This document shows positions 50,057-63,639 of a stretch of 64,000 nucleotides of DNA, piece after piece (the stretch's first letter is position 1; each line of letters begins with the position of its first letter). The stretch is from Tubulanus polymorphus (Eukaryota > Nemertea > Palaeonemertea > Tubulaniformes > Tubulanidae). The notes beneath the pieces are model-generated. The model saw only the letters and a program-made list of their open reading frames with translations, searched no databases and had not been told where the DNA came from. Where the stretch lies: contig NC_134025.1 in the NCBI RefSeq assembly GCF_964204645.1, forward strand, positions 28,674,001 through 28,738,000. The letters are read 5' to 3'. Both the position numbers and the translations under genes were made by a program.

Positions 50057-50155
50057 GTAGATTAATGTAAAAACGATAAACTGTTAATCCAAAGTTATTT
50101 TATGTATATACTATAGACATTGGATTAACAGATTATCGTTTTTACAATAATCTAC
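50057..50155. repeat. 36-bp hairpin with 27-base loop
   Basis: GTAGATTAATGTAAAAACG at 50057 onward through TTAATCCAA at 50092 pairs with TTGGATTAACAG ... AATAATCTAC at 50120-50155. Thirty-four of 36 positions are complementary. The size fits a miRNA precursor or a very short inverted-repeat element. Confidence 0.8.
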
Positions 50156-50881
50156 AGCTCTTATACGAGCCCCTGTGATATAAACGGTAAAATTGTTGAT
50201 TAATTTTCATATGGAAACAGCGAACAAAAGAAGTTTTGTCGGAGGCTTCCCCTGTCACGAAAGCACTACAATCCAAACATTGAATACCAATTCCTTCACC
50301 AAACATTGAGTACTTTTCCATCGATCGAGAGACGGCGCTTTGGGAGATTTTACTCGCCTGAATTCGCTTTTTTTAAAGAATTTTCGCATCTCATTCCTTC
50401 CACAATTTGGTGACCGCTGTGGAACTTTTAATTAGGTAAAACATATCTATTTATTTCAGAAAAGTTTGTATTTATCGTAAGAATTTTCTAAATTCTAACG
50501 AAACATTGTCATTGATGAAAAGTGCGTGAAAAGCTTCCAATTCAATTAAAACTTTATTGTTCGAAATACGAACAAGTTGCGTTTCACCCCATAATGGGGA
50601 AATTCTCCAATAATACTGTCAGGGCTATATTTCCTGTTTGACATTAAAGCTAAAAACATAAAAACATGTTCATTTTGCAGCAGGAATTATGCTAAGTCAA
50701 GAGCATATTCTTGCTCTCTATGAAATATAGACCTTTCTTTTTAGGTTTAAGTATTTTCAAACGAGTTCAAGTTGACCATATTTAGATAACATGGTCGTGG
50801 AAGCCTAGAATAGATATATCCTGAAATAATGCATTATACTGATTAAACGAGATCTTTTATCGGCAGGTCGCATGATTGTTG

Positions 50882-51826
50882 ATGATGGCTACGAACAACT
50901 CGAAAAGAATTTGTTACGTCGGGGGTTTGGCCGAGGAGGTCGACGAGAAGGTGCTTCACGCGGCGTTCATTCCGTTTGGAGACGTCACCGATATTCAAAT
51001 ACCACTCGATTACGAGACTGAGAAACACCGAGGATTCGCGTTCGTCGAGTTCGAGTTACCCGAGGACGCCGCTGCTGCTATCGATAATATGAACCAGAGC
51101 GAACTGTTCGGACGAACGATTCGCGTGAATATCGCGCGACCGCAGAGAATAAAAGAAGGTTCAACGCGAGCCGTGTGGTCGGAGGATACGTGGTTACAGG
51201 AGCACTCCGGAGCCACCCTAAATACCGATAATAAAACGACGAACGACGATGATTCGGAGAACGCCGACACTAAACGCGCCTCGGACGCCGAGACGAAAAC
51301 CGACGAACCGGTCGCTAAGCGACCGCGCGGCGGTAACACGCAGGTTTATCTCGATATTAAGATCGGCACGAAATCAGCCGGTCGGATTATCATCGAGCTT
51401 CGTCCGGACGTCGTCCCGAAAACCGCCGAGAACTTCCGTTGTTTGTGCACGCACGATAAAGGCTTCGGTTTTAAAGGCAGTTCGTTTCATCGCGTGATTC
51501 CTCAGTTCATGTGTCAGGGCGGAGATTTCACCAATCATAACGGCACCGGCGGTAAATCGATCTACGGTCGCAAGTTCGAAGACGAGAACTTCGTTCTGAA
51601 ACACACCGGACCCGGTACGCTTTCGATGGCGAATTCCGGGCCGAATTCGAACGGTTCGCAGTTTTTTATTACGACGGAGAAAACCGATTGGTTGGACGAT
51701 AAACACGTCGTGTTCGGGCGAGTTATCGAAGGAATGAATATCGTTCGCGAAATGGAACGACAAGGAACTAAATCCGGGAAACCGATGATGAAAATTAAAA
51801 TCATCGATTGCGGTGAATTGCAGTAA
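50882..51826 (+). CDS. PPIE: Peptidyl-prolyl cis-trans isomerase E (RRM plus cyclophilin), intronless
   Basis: Spliceosome-associated nuclear cyclophilin. The N-terminal RRM (about residues 10-88) has [12 protein letters not shown] and [14 protein letters not shown] as RNP2 and RNP1, and [21 protein letters not shown] short acidic linker with a basic AKRPRGG patch follows. The cyclophilin domain (about 152-314) keeps the active-site residues in [18 protein letters not shown] (catalytic Arg, Phe, Met, Gln), [23 protein letters not shown] (Trp and His). It ends KIIDCGELQ. Two ATGs (50882, 50885) are in frame; the second gives the conserved MAT start. A splice acceptor (TTTTATCGGCAG) lies 15 bases upstream, so an untranslated exon is likely. 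The coding part has no introns, unlike the multi-exon vertebrate gene, and is richer in G and C than its neighbours. The family call is certain. Confidence 0.98.
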   Translation: MMATNNSKRICYVGGLAEEVDEKVLHAAFIPFGDVTDIQIPLDYETEKHRGFAFVEFELPEDAAAAIDNMNQSELFGRTIRVNIARPQRIKEGSTRAVWSEDTWLQEHSGATLNTDNKTTNDDDSENADTKRASDAETKTDEPVAKRPRGGNTQVYLDIKIGTKSAGRIIIELRPDVVPKTAENFRCLCTHDKGFGFKGSSFHRVIPQFMCQGGDFTNHNGTGGKSIYGRKFEDENFVLKHTGPGTLSMANSGPNSNGSQFFITTEKTDWLDDKHVVFGRVIEGMNIVREMERQGTKSGKPMMKIKIIDCGELQ

Positions 51827-51848
51827 AAAAACGTTTTTTATCTAATTG

Positions 51849-51854
51849 AATAAA
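51849..51854 (+). promoter_or_regulatory. Poly(A) signal of PPIE
   Basis: AATAAA 23 bases after the PPIE stop codon, implying a very short 3' UTR. Confidence 0.7.
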
Positions 51855-53859
51855 GCATTTAATAAGAGACGATTACTTCATTTCAAGTTTTTTGGGATCT
51901 CTTGTTTTTGGTTTACCATCCTGCGTCATCACTTATGAGTAGCACAAAATTCTATGTGGATATCGTGAAGTTTGTTTCAATGTTTGGTACTAACAGCACA
52001 GGGGTAACGAGATAGAGGATAATTTACCCATGGACCACGTGGTTTACCACAGCCTTATGAAATGGAAAGTTGGCTCACCTTCCGCAGAATAATCGTTCAT
52101 AATGACTGTGATGAACTGGAATCACTGGTCATTCGGCCTTATTTGTTCTTGTTTGGAAATTCAACTACTTTCCTGATCCTGACAAGTCGCAGATTCCGCA
52201 ATTTATCCTTACTATAACTATCTTATCATTTTGTCTCTCAGTAATTCTATGTACTGTTTTACAGTTTGTTCTCTACTCTTCCATGTAAAAGATGATCCTA
52301 TACTCATCATAAATTCACTTGTCCAATATAAGAATTTAATGGCACTTGTACCCCGCAATCTTTTCCTGGTAAATAGATTGTAAGAAGTGACCGAGTGGTA
52401 CCGGGCTACAGATTGATACGGCATTCGAGGCATGTCCTAGGATGTACGTAAAGGATTTACTTTCTTCAGTGGAAGCTGAATGATGTCAAGTGGATAAGTT
52501 CCTTTAGAAGCATCTGAACTGAACAATGATCCCGCAATATTAACATTCAACACCTTGCCTTCAATTTTACAAATACTGTTATTTATTTTACATTTTTCAC
52601 AATTTTTTTATCAAGTTCATACAATCGCCCTCTTCAAATTCTACTGCAAGTTGTTAAATAAAGAAATTCATATAAGAAACCCCATTAAGTATAAAACACT
52701 TCGTCAAAATTGTATATAAATAGCAAGGATTCAAAAATGTCAAACGAACAAACACTTCATTCGTGTGTAATCAATTATACATACAGTTTACATCCTACAA
52801 AAAGGAGTAGATGAAAAAGCCATGCAAAAAATTCATAACTTTTGGCAAAACAACATTAACTGATACAATAACGACATACTGGTTATATGTACTTGAACGT
52901 TCATTGTTATGACTATACCGGTAATACATATGTACATCAGAATAAAAAGAATTTTTTTAGAAGCGAGAAAAGGACATCAAGATAGTCGGAGGTCATCAAA
53001 TCAATAGTTGGATGTATATATTTCCAAATTATATCGTCAAGAATGCTAACGCAAAAGAGGACGCATGCTGCGCTAAAAAGTTTACGTATTCAACACTTGT
53101 TTCACCAACAACTGTTCTGTTATATGTCAAGATTGGCCCAAGTTGTACTTAAAATCAAATAGCGTAATCTTTTTCATTCAGTTGAAATAGTTACATAATA
53201 CGAAATGAAGAATGAATAATAATGGCCGCAATGAAAAATCCTGAAGTGAGTCTGATCTTATGTAGTATACACAATGGAAGACAGGAGACAGTCACTATTT
53301 CAAGATCTATATATTCAAAGTGGCAAAATCAATGTTAAAGCATGCAACATGAAAATACTATTGGATTCGCCATTACTGCTCGGAGTTGATAACAAATATC
53401 AAATGGTTAACTAAAGCAATGAACAACTATTCTATCAATGAAAATCAATTATCACTAACTTCACACTTACAATAGCGATCAAAGCAATCTCTGTTCATTG
53501 CATGGAATGTCGTTTTCATGTCTTTTTTTCAGCAAAACGTCTTAAAACTGCTATACAAAACACACGTTTTAGTAGTAATCAAGAACAGATGCAAGGATCA
53601 AGAAATCTGTACATATGTTTTTCATACTTCTTATCGAAAAAACGAAATACCGTTAAGAAAAATTCGAAAAAAACCATCTAGAAAAGTGAAGAAATATGAA
53701 AAATTACATATGTACAATAATAATATTGCCTTTCTTATTGGTATAATGCCATCTGATATTTCCAACGTGAATGCTAAGTAATAATATTGTATATTATAGA
53801 AAGACTTAGAATTGTATTTTACATCATTACAAGTTAATTGTTGGAATCATTAATAAACT
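51855..53859. other. Intergenic between PPIE and the NCKAP5-like gene
   Basis: The two genes converge here. The minus frame 52218-52433 (starting MPRMPYQSVARYHSVTSYNL) has no recognisable features. The remainder is AT-rich, and the part next to 53859 is presumably the 3' UTR of the NCKAP5-like gene. Confidence 0.45.
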
Positions 53860-53865
53860 TTATTT
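53860..53865 (-). promoter_or_regulatory. AATAAA overlapping the NCKAP5-like stop codon
   Basis: The stop codon TAA is the centre of GAAATAAAG on the minus strand. If used as a poly(A) signal it would leave almost no 3' UTR, so it is probably fortuitous. Confidence 0.25.
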
Positions 53866-56800
53866 CTTTTTGCCAAATGTAGAAACTGATACACGTTCAC
53901 CAGGAGAACCGGAACTAGCAGAAGAACTCGATTCATCTTGTAACAATGCCTGACAACGTTCAGCAAAATTCATTTCGATTGTTTCATCGTTGTCGTTATC
54001 ATCTTTCTCCTTTAACGATTGCACTACATCGTCTTTCGAGACACCCTTCGTCCGAGATTTAGGAGGAATGATCCTAGTTGGTCGACGGGGAACAGCTTTA
54101 AGCGGAGTTCCGCTGTCTAATGACATACTTCTATCAGAACGACTTAATATCTTAGTTTTCGAAGGAGCCCAGAGTTTTGTGTCTTTTATTTCTTTCGGTT
54201 TATTAGTAGCACCTATTGACAGTTTAACCGACTGATTGAGTCCCGTTGCTTTGGAATCGTTGGAAGATGTTTTAGCAGGCGATGTTGGAGAGTTTTTCTT
54301 ATTTCTGTTACCAGCAGTAGGAATTCGACTAGACTCACCATGACCTTTGAAGGTAGACAATGTTCTCCCTTTAGCGGAGTCTTTGGCACTATTAGAACGA
54401 TATATGGGAGCCGTACGTAATTCTGTTTCTCCCGGAGAAACTAAATGAGCAGGTCCACTAGCTCGGCGACGAGTATGATCATACTTTGCTTGCACGCCCA
54501 ATTTTACTTTAGCTCGCTCGATAGAACGGTTCGGTGACCGGTGTTCAGGAGATGATGGACTGCTAGGAGTCAGTACAGTACGTACAGAAGTGGGTGACGA
54601 TTCACCAGTACGATTCACTGGTTTATCCAGCGAACGAGATTTCAAACTAGCAGATCGTTTTATTGGCGAGGTAGGTTTTATCTCTAGCGATCGACTTTTC
54701 TCGTTCGTTCTCGATGCCTGATCAGGAGACCGTAAATTAACCGCATCAGTTCTACCAATAGGTTCAGGTAATTTGGATTTATGTTCGGGAGACTTCGTAG
54801 ACCCAGAACTTTTAGCTGTAACAGTTTTTTTCGTTGAAGAGATTGGAACCCTGAGACGAGTTTCACCAGATATTGAACCACGATGCGGTGAAGTTGTCCG
54901 TGATGAATCGGGAGAGATTTCCACCTCTTTCATGACGATTTCCTCTTCGGGAATGTTATCGGTTTGAGAGAGATATTTCTCGGCAGACGGAGAGAGCAGA
55001 GACGATTCGTGAAATCTGACATGATGAGAATGATGCGAATGACCATCTGGTGAAGTTAAAATCGAAGGTGGATCTTTTTTCTCGGGTAGACTAAGTTGTT
55101 TACTCAAAGCTGGTTTTTCGCGCGGAATTACTTTTCGAACTTTTTCGGAATGGCGTCTATCCAATTTTGACCCTTCTACGGAAAGACTGGGTGTCTTAGT
55201 TTCTATAACTGATGTTGAAGCGATAGGTTGTATTTCGGTGTTTTTTACTGGTGGCTGAACTACGACTGTAGGTTCAATCACATTAACATGACCTCGTTCG
55301 ACATTCTCTTTGCCGGTGCTATCATCATTTTCCTTATTCGTCGGATAGAATTTCAGGAAGTCAAAATGTGACAACGCCTCTTTTTCTTCTTCTTCGAAAC
55401 GGATATATGTTTTTTCATCTACAGTTGGACGACTATGAATGGCATGACGAATTACATTGAAAATCCCTAAAATGATAATAAATTATTCCAATATTGATTA
55501 AGGATAAAAAAGATCAATCAAAGAAATATCCATTAAGACATGATTCTTACTGAAACAAAGGGAAATCAGGGAATTTGGATTTTTGGTGTCTTGTCGTTCT
55601 TGCTGTTTATGAGTTGCACAAGAAAACTCCTGAGGAAAAACAGCCCCCACAGGGGATATCTTATAATTCAATCAGGGAATTTTCGGTCAAGGGTCAGGGA
55701 TGATCTGGGAAATATTAGGGAAATTCAGATCTATAAGAACCCTGTCGTAAAGCTATATGAATGTACCTTTCTTTCCCTTTGCACCTCTTTTGTTGGGTCT
55801 TTTCTTGGGCATTTCGTCGACTGCGATATCAAGAGTTACTTCACCGCTTCCTTCTTCTTCATCGCTGCGATCATCAATCAATGAGTCGAGTATCTCCGCT
55901 CGGATCTGTGAAAGATAAATCATCCACGAATTCTAAAAACAGATACCAACCAGAAGATCAAGACATTAATTTCTGTCACCGGAAGAATGATTATAAATAG
56001 TCGAATGTAATTGGACCATATCCCCGTCATCTGATATATCGCGCTTAATCTTGACTAATGCACTAAAGCGTAGTGCAGCAGCACTATTTTTGATAAATTC
56101 AATAAATGTTGTCGGAGAAATATTTCTGTGTATTTGCCGGTTGTGGCCACTTGAAGAAAATTAAAACTATGGTTGGATTCCGTGCAGTACATAACGCTTG
56201 ACCCGTTAGCCGTAACTATGGAAACCATTTGTGCCGATTGTATGAACTAGCGATTGAACTAGTCAACCCCTGATATCAAGCACCATATCTGAATGTATCA
56301 TTCTACTCTTGATTATCCTTTTCTTACAATGATAATTATCTCAAAAATTTGTACCAATTTTATTAAGACGACACAAGATTGAAAAATAAATGTTACACAT
56401 ATTTGTGTGAAAATTCATAAGAGCAAAAACAGTAAAAATCTCATCTGTTGAAATGTCATTCCATGCGATCTACCACACTGCCAACCATGGAGGTAACAGA
56501 ATTTATATAAGGATTATGCCAATTATAGATGATTATTGATTAATGTACATTATTCAACCTGCGCATATATTCGAGAATAAGTCGCACATTCTAACCCATT
56601 TTAAACGTTTCAGTAAGGCTTGTTATTACCCGCACCAGCACCAGAGTTTATTTGTTATCTAACGCAGACTACTTGATTGCCGTCTTTTGAGTGTGTGTGT
56701 GTTGAATGATAGTTTATGTATCTCTATTATCAGTGAGAAATCCATTCTACACCTTTCCTCTATCATCTTCATAAATACAGACGCAATAATACAAGGGTCT

Positions 56801-59800
56801 CTCATATGTTACATTACCCGTATCCTAAAGAAATATTTTCATGAAAGTATATTATTTCAAAATTAAACCTTTTGCATTTATCTTTTGTTGAATAAAAATT
56901 GCGCTTTCAACCCAAGATTACTCATACAAGATAATGATTAATAGACAGAACATTTTTAATGAATATATCATGCTATCTATAATTGATACCTGACTAAACA
57001 ATTACACAATTGATTTGCAGAGCTTCTCACGAATGTAAATTCAATAGGAGAAAATCCATCATCATCGTCATCCTCATCATGACGAAATCGAAAAGATTCC
57101 TGCCTTAATGATCCAGCAACAAGTCCGCATAGATGACTGCACAGATGCTATCAGCTACTGTCAATACTAATGGTATTTAATTGCACTACAACATTTCGAT
57201 TAGATATAATCTTTCCTACAAATAGCGTTCCATCAATTATTAATCCTCTTATTATCAAAAGCAAATTCTAATTTCTGTTGAACCGCCGTGGCTCATCCAG
57301 CGCCGACATCCTAGCAATTTGAACTGTTGTACTGTGTATGCCTGCCTGCGCTGGCATATATGCACGCAACTGCTGTATGTAGTAGTGGGAACACTGCAAC
57401 AACAGCAGGGCTGCAATAAAATCTGATCAATATTCATTAACTCTTCACCTACAAACTCACATTTTCAATTCCAATATCTCAATAAACACCTGCTCGTAAT
57501 CCGTATAAAACAATATGCTTCAGCAGCTCGCGCGCGCTCGGGAGTAGAGAATTCAGCTCGCATAGACCCCCTAATCATCCATACGCTTCACTTTTAACAC
57601 CCCGTACCGGATACAACTAACAACCATATTAATCCAATCATCATCAATCATTTTGAGACTCTATCAGATTACTATCTCCCGCAACATAAATAGAAACCAT
57701 TTAACGGTTTTAACTTTCTCAGTCGAGATATGAAAGATAAATTTCAATTTTTCTTTCTCTATATGAAATATTATCGAAGTTCAAAGCGGTCAAATAATCA
57801 ATAATTAATGTACGTATTATCAAGGTTACCGGATGATTAATATCCTGATTTGCCTGACATTTCGCGAAAAACTGTTGCTGAAGATACAAAATTAGAAAAC
57901 AATAAATCATAGACCCTGTCCCCGGATAAGAGGGCCGATCACGTTGGTAGGGATTATTACTGTTTTCACATGGTGGCTTTTATCGGCAAAATGTTTGCTT
58001 ATAATCAGTAGCACAGTTTACCCAGAAACCGATCAATGAAATTAATCAATCAATCAATAAATAAATTCTCAAATTCATTACGCGCCAATTGCGCCAATTC
58101 CAACGGGAAAAATAGCAGTCTTATATCACCTGATGTCAAATTCATTACTTCAAAGAAACTAGAAGTTTGTTTTCCACACATGTCGATCAAATTTCCCGAA
58201 ATCTGTCGAAAATATTTCCCCCAGATACCCCGATTCAGTCTGAGCTTATTTAAAAACAAACCCATCCGCATATTCCTCATGCCACGGGCTTGTTTTCTAT
58301 AATACAAGACCCAGTCTCCTCTAAACAGGGAATATAAATCTTTGAACAAGTTTCAGATCTCAAAGAATGCATCGACCAAACCGAGTTACATAAACCATGA
58401 AACTTCCGATGATCCAGGCACCCGATGTCTGGGGAATAATAATTTGTAATGCACGGCCACACATTCTACACGTCATCAAACCTGATTCTATTAACCATTA
58501 AAACTACTTCAAATTCATTCGCTCAATACTGATGACGCCAATCTAAATTCTAGAGATACTATTTCTGGACGACTGGTGCTGCATGTGTGCGGTAAATAGA
58601 TTCATATAAAAATTTCCGAGGCAGGCTCGTAATGTTTTATCGCTTAGTCGAGGACATGTCAGTGCATCCATGACAACCTCATCTCATTCTCATAAACTGC
58701 TTTAAAGCGGTAATATCGTCATTTGCATATAAAATTCCGCTGATTCATTCCATGCAAGAGTAATTTGTTGCATGAAGCTGAACGCATTACTTAGTTTCGC
58801 TCACAATGGAAATATTAAACTTAGACTCAGTCATCAAATAGGTATGACTCTTTACATGAACTAATCTTAAACTAATCATAGAATGATACAAATACAGTAG
58901 ACTACTCCTTACTCGACACTGGTCAACTCAGCAAACTTCACAAGTCCCAGGGGCAGGTCCAGGGGGTCTTACAAGACCTAAATAAGGAGTAAAAGTGAGC
59001 TGGCAGGATGTCCTTTTCTTATCAATTTACCCTAAAAATATTTGCGAAAACCCTCAGATCTTGCCCTCCAATCCACCCCTGAGTCTGATTTTTAGTAAAT
59101 TCTAATAGGAACGACCTGCTATTTTCACTGATTCTCAACTCAGTAAAATATTCACTGTCCTGACAGTACCGGGTAAGGCCGAGTTTACTGTATTCATTGA
59201 CATTTACCTTGGCATCAGTCACGTCTAATTCTGCGGATAATTCACCAGCCTCATCAACCTCCATAATATTCACGTTACCGGGCGAAAAATCTAATCCTAA
59301 ATTTTCAACCTTCAACCAATCGAATTCATCAGTCGCGTCGAGTTCACCTTCATCAGTTTCCTCAGTGTGCGGTTGAATATCGTCGTCCATCCAGTGATAT
59401 TTATCGGAGCACTCCGAATCCGAGTCCGGTATTCTCGTATCTAAAGGTAACCCGCCGCTTACAGAACTACAGCTCGATATCGATAGATTCGACAAGCGAA
59501 ATTCCGGCCAAACGTTCTGAATACTTTCTTTAATTGATGTTTCGAGTTTGTTTTTCTCTCGGGTCGAGGTCGCATTCTCGACGACGTTCGATACGGGCGC
59601 GAGAAGCACTTTCAGATCGGGCACGTTTATATCGGTCTCGTCCAAACTATCGAGACTCGATAAACTTTTCTGCAAATGATCGACGGTTCTCGATAGATCG
59701 GCGATCTGTTTACTGATCTCTTCATCCTCGCCTCCTACTACACTACAGTTGGGCACCGAGCTCGTGCGCGAACCGAGGTGACGTCGTCGCGTCGCAGGCG

Positions 59801-62800
59801 TCGAATTCGCCGAGTTCGATTCGAGACTACGAGACGATTCGACTTTACACAAACTGTAGAAATCTTTGTTGAATATCGTCGAATTCAGATCGAGAACTTC
59901 TTCCCCGGTGGACGACAAAAACTGTTCGATATCTTCACAACTACGATCTAATAATTCGGTACTCGATTTATTGCCCGTATGACCCTCTAAACTCCACGAC
60001 GATGGCCTCTTATTACCGACTAAATTCATGAATTCACCGTCGAAATTGTTCATATCAGAGAATACCGTTACAGGTTGTACGGCGAAATCTGTTGGATGGA
60101 CTGAATTCACTGTCTGATCTTTTACAGCACGAAATGTATTCGAATCAGCAGTTTTTACGGTAGCATTTTTATCGCTTTTTCTGCCACCGCTCTTTACGAT
60201 AAGACTAGGAATGTTCGTTACTTTTTGAGGAGTCGATTCCTTTTTTGTATCATTAGTTTTTTCCCGCGGTGTTTGCGTTTCCTTTTTAGGAGTTCGCGTT
60301 AAACTACTAGTACGAACGGGAACTTTAGGTTTCTGTTTAGGTTTCGTTTTCTCGAGGGATTTCGAAAAACTTTTAGAGTTACTTTCAACATCTTTCTCCT
60401 TGTTTAAAAGCCTTGATTTAATCGTAGGTTTCTTAGGCACAGGTGGTGCCTTTTTCTTTGGTCTTAAAATATTCTTATTGGACGGAGCTGTATTTTTTAT
60501 GCACTCGTTGGTTGGCTTCACCTATGAATATAAAAAGTTTGTACCAGTATGTAAACAACATGCAAAGTTCAAAGTTGTAATGACTAAAGTAAATGTGATC
60601 AAAATTTACCTGCTTTGATGTAGAAAAATGTTTTTGATGCTGGAGTTCACTTTGTAATTGCACATTCAAATGTCGATTGACGTCTACTGATTGAGCGACC
60701 GAATCTATTATGCTTGAATTCTGCAAATATAAAAGTAAGTCATTCATTAATATCATCAGAATAGTACTGAAATCACATCAATGGTTCAATGGTCATACAA
60801 ACCTGTTTAGAAAAACTGTAGATGGGCTGTTGACCGTTAGATTCCATGCTCGAGTTTGAAGATGAAACGCCATTGGAATCATCGGATTCTAGAGGTTTGT
60901 TAACAGTAGGAATAGTGGCATCGAGATAAGAGTCTAGTAAATCACTATCTGAATACGCTCGTTTCATGAAGTCGTCATTAAATTCCTGTGAAAGCGTGTA
61001 ATACAATAAGGCTTCGCTTTGAACCAAATTCATACATTCTAAGTTTTCCGCATTTCGAAGAAACTGTCGCGGCCGTTTGTGTTTACACAACGAACAACAG
61101 ATATTCGACTTATTCGAATCCGTTTCGCAATGCAACGAAACGTCGATGGAAGCCGATTTTTCCGAGTTGAGTTTGAATTTCGAATTTTCAACGATATTTC
61201 CCGGAAGCGATACGGTACTGCGATTTCTAGCGCTTCTCTGCGCGAGTAACTGACGCTCGAAATAACGGAGAATATCTTTAACGCTACCGATAGATGAACA
61301 TTCGACGCTTGCATCTCTTCGCAGCGATTCTGAAACTGCGTCTTCAGCTCCGGTCTGAAGCTTTTCTACGGATTGGGGGCACTTCGTCGTATTCTGATCG
61401 TCGGGTTCATGAATCTCTTCGATTTTCAGGCACTTGCATTTTTCGCTGAGTTTATCGCTCGCCGAACTTTTAACGCCTTCCGAAAAACGTTCCAATATTT
61501 CCGGATTCACGTCGCTGGCCATCGTTGAGTAGCCGTCGTCTGCGCTACCCGACCGATCTAATTCTGAACCAGGCGACGAACAAGCGCTGCTATTGCTGCT
61601 CAGTTTCAGGACGCTTTTTGGCGTAATAAATTTAACTGGATCGGCGAGAACATGCATTTGTATAGTTTCGATCAACATTTTAGGCGGCGATAGTTCCTTT
61701 ACGAAGTCTCCAGTACCGGACTGTGCGACTATATTAGTATTAGATTCAGCAGTATTCAGAGTCTCAGGCTTAGTTAATAACACGTTCTCTTCATGTTTAA
61801 TACAAACGCTGTTCTCACTCGGTTTACTACACTCATTCTTATCACGTGATGTTGATGCAATTTTTATCGTTGGTTTCTTCATGAATTTCGAACAATTATT
61901 CATCAACCCTAATTTCGCCGGTAAAGTATTCGTTACGCTTTGTTTTTTCGTGAATTTCTTCTGCGATTTCGCCGGCGCGCAGTCTTTGTTATCGAGACTC
62001 CTAGTTTTCTTGTGCTGATTTTGGCTACATTGAATCAGTTCCAGGGAATTTGGTCGACATATATTTGACTGACTGTTCTTTTCTTCTATACTCACATCGA
62101 TCGCATTGAACATCAGGTCATCGAGGCACGATTTGTGATCATTCGTTGAATTCCCGTACGGACAAGTTGCTATTCCGTGTGTATGTTTTTCATCTACTTT
62201 AGTAAAACTACCTCTAATGCTGCCTTTAGTTTTGTTAAAATGACTGTTAAACAGCTCTTGGAAACTGCTCAAACTCAGATTATCGTCGCTAGGAGTTTGC
62301 ATCGAATCTAAGCCAGTTTCGAGGATATCGTTCAACGATACTGACGAACTAGTCGAACTGCACGCTCCCGATAAACCAGTACTGAGACTTCGAGTTTCAT
62401 AATCGCTGCTATCGTCACTATCTTGAGCTTGATTTTCACCGCCACCGATGACTATAGGTAAACCATCGTTGTCGTTGATCGTAAACTTGATATCGAACGA
62501 GTCGCTGAGTTTTAATAATTCTCTACCCGGTGACGTTTCTCTGTGCTCGTGACTAGCTGTATTCGGATTGGGAATTAGCTGCACAGTCTCCGCGTTATCG
62601 ATAGACGTACTACTAGTTCCATCGATATTCCACGATTCGGCATTTTTTCGTCCGCCGTAAATAATTTCATATTTAGCATCCTGCGCGTTGTTCTGTGGCG
62701 TGGTGGTTTCTTCGTTTTTACCGTGAATATGGTTGATGTTATTGAGTAATTTTTGTGACCACGGTTTCGAGTAGTTCGGACTTAGATTCGGACTCGGATC

Positions 62801-63639
62801 CAGTTTGTAGTGAGCACCAATTTGAGATGATGATAATATGATGGATGTTGATTCTGTTGGTGAATCTCCGACATTAGGAATAATGCTGCTGCCTGTTGTA
62901 TTAATTTGAGGTTCTGTGAGATCTGTTTTTGCCGGCAAACGTTTTATTCTATCCCGTAGCCATGGCGGCGGTGAACTCATTGTTGGCATACACGGCGTAT
63001 CAATATATGCCTGAAAGATTTATCAAAAAGATCTTTTCTGATGTATTTTCAGTGAATGATCTTGAATGATCCAACAATGTTGACATCATTTCAATGAAGG
63101 GATTTTGAAATATCTCAAAACTGTCAATAAACTTTGAATAACCGGTATCAACATTGTGGGATTATCTATAAGATTTTCTATTGATTTTTGTGTAGCAGGC
63201 GGACATTTTGAATGAAACTTACATTGTCGTTGAAGTTATCATCATTGGTTGGTGAGAAACAATGTTCATTCCCTGAGACGCTTGTTGGACTTTGAACAGA
63301 CAACCTCTGTTTCAACAAGTTATTTCTGATTTGTTGATTTGAATACTGAAAAGAAGATACAAGCAAGATGTATATGATGAATCTGCTTTTGAATAAAGGT
63401 GAATAACTGTAATGAGTTGATATAGTCGACGTAAGGAGTACCTGAGATGGTGAAAGTGCATGTTGTGTAGTGTTATTACAAACAGGCCAGCTCATTCCCT
63501 GACTATGCGTAGTTGGTGACTGTAAGAAGCTATCTGGACTAATATAACGTCGATGTTGTAAATAGAAGTTCAGCTGTTGATTTTGCTGTTCTAAATCTGA
63601 CACACGTTTTTGTAGTTTCAGACACTCTTCGCGAAGACC
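53860..63639 (-). CDS. NCKAP5-family cytoskeletal protein, all but the 5' end
   Basis: NCKAP5 and NCKAP5L are large disordered proteins; NCKAP5L binds microtubules, EB proteins and centrosomes, and NCKAP5 binds Nck. Seven exons: 63639-63442, 63345-63223, 63010-60803, 60720-60610, 60521-59208, 55905-55767 and 55466-53860 (5700 nt, 1899 codons plus stop, all in phase). The first visible exon has LREECLKLQKRVSDLEQQN, matching the coiled-coil signature of vertebrate NCKAP5/NCKAP5L as I remember it. Later come AYIDTPCMPTMSSPPPWLRD, a short Gln-rich helix, a proline motif (KKKAPPVPKKP) fit for an SH3 ligand, and an acidic segment. The last exon is basic and Ser/Pro-rich with an SRIP motif of the EB-binding SxIP type. 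The join from 59208 to 55905 spans a 3.3-kb intron: phase agrees, but the two halves could be separate genes, the upper one ending at 59022. Upstream exons lie beyond 64000. Confidence 0.78.
55906..59207. other. Probable 3.3-kb intron of the NCKAP5-like gene
   Basis: No exon recognised. A short GTGTGTGTG run lies near 56690. If the upper exon reads through its donor at 59207, translation stops at 59022, giving an alternative C-terminus within this stretch. Confidence 0.5.

Noticed and set aside
51010-51804. Three ORFs antisense to PPIE of 80-129 codons
   Set aside because: Shadows of a strongly biased coding frame.
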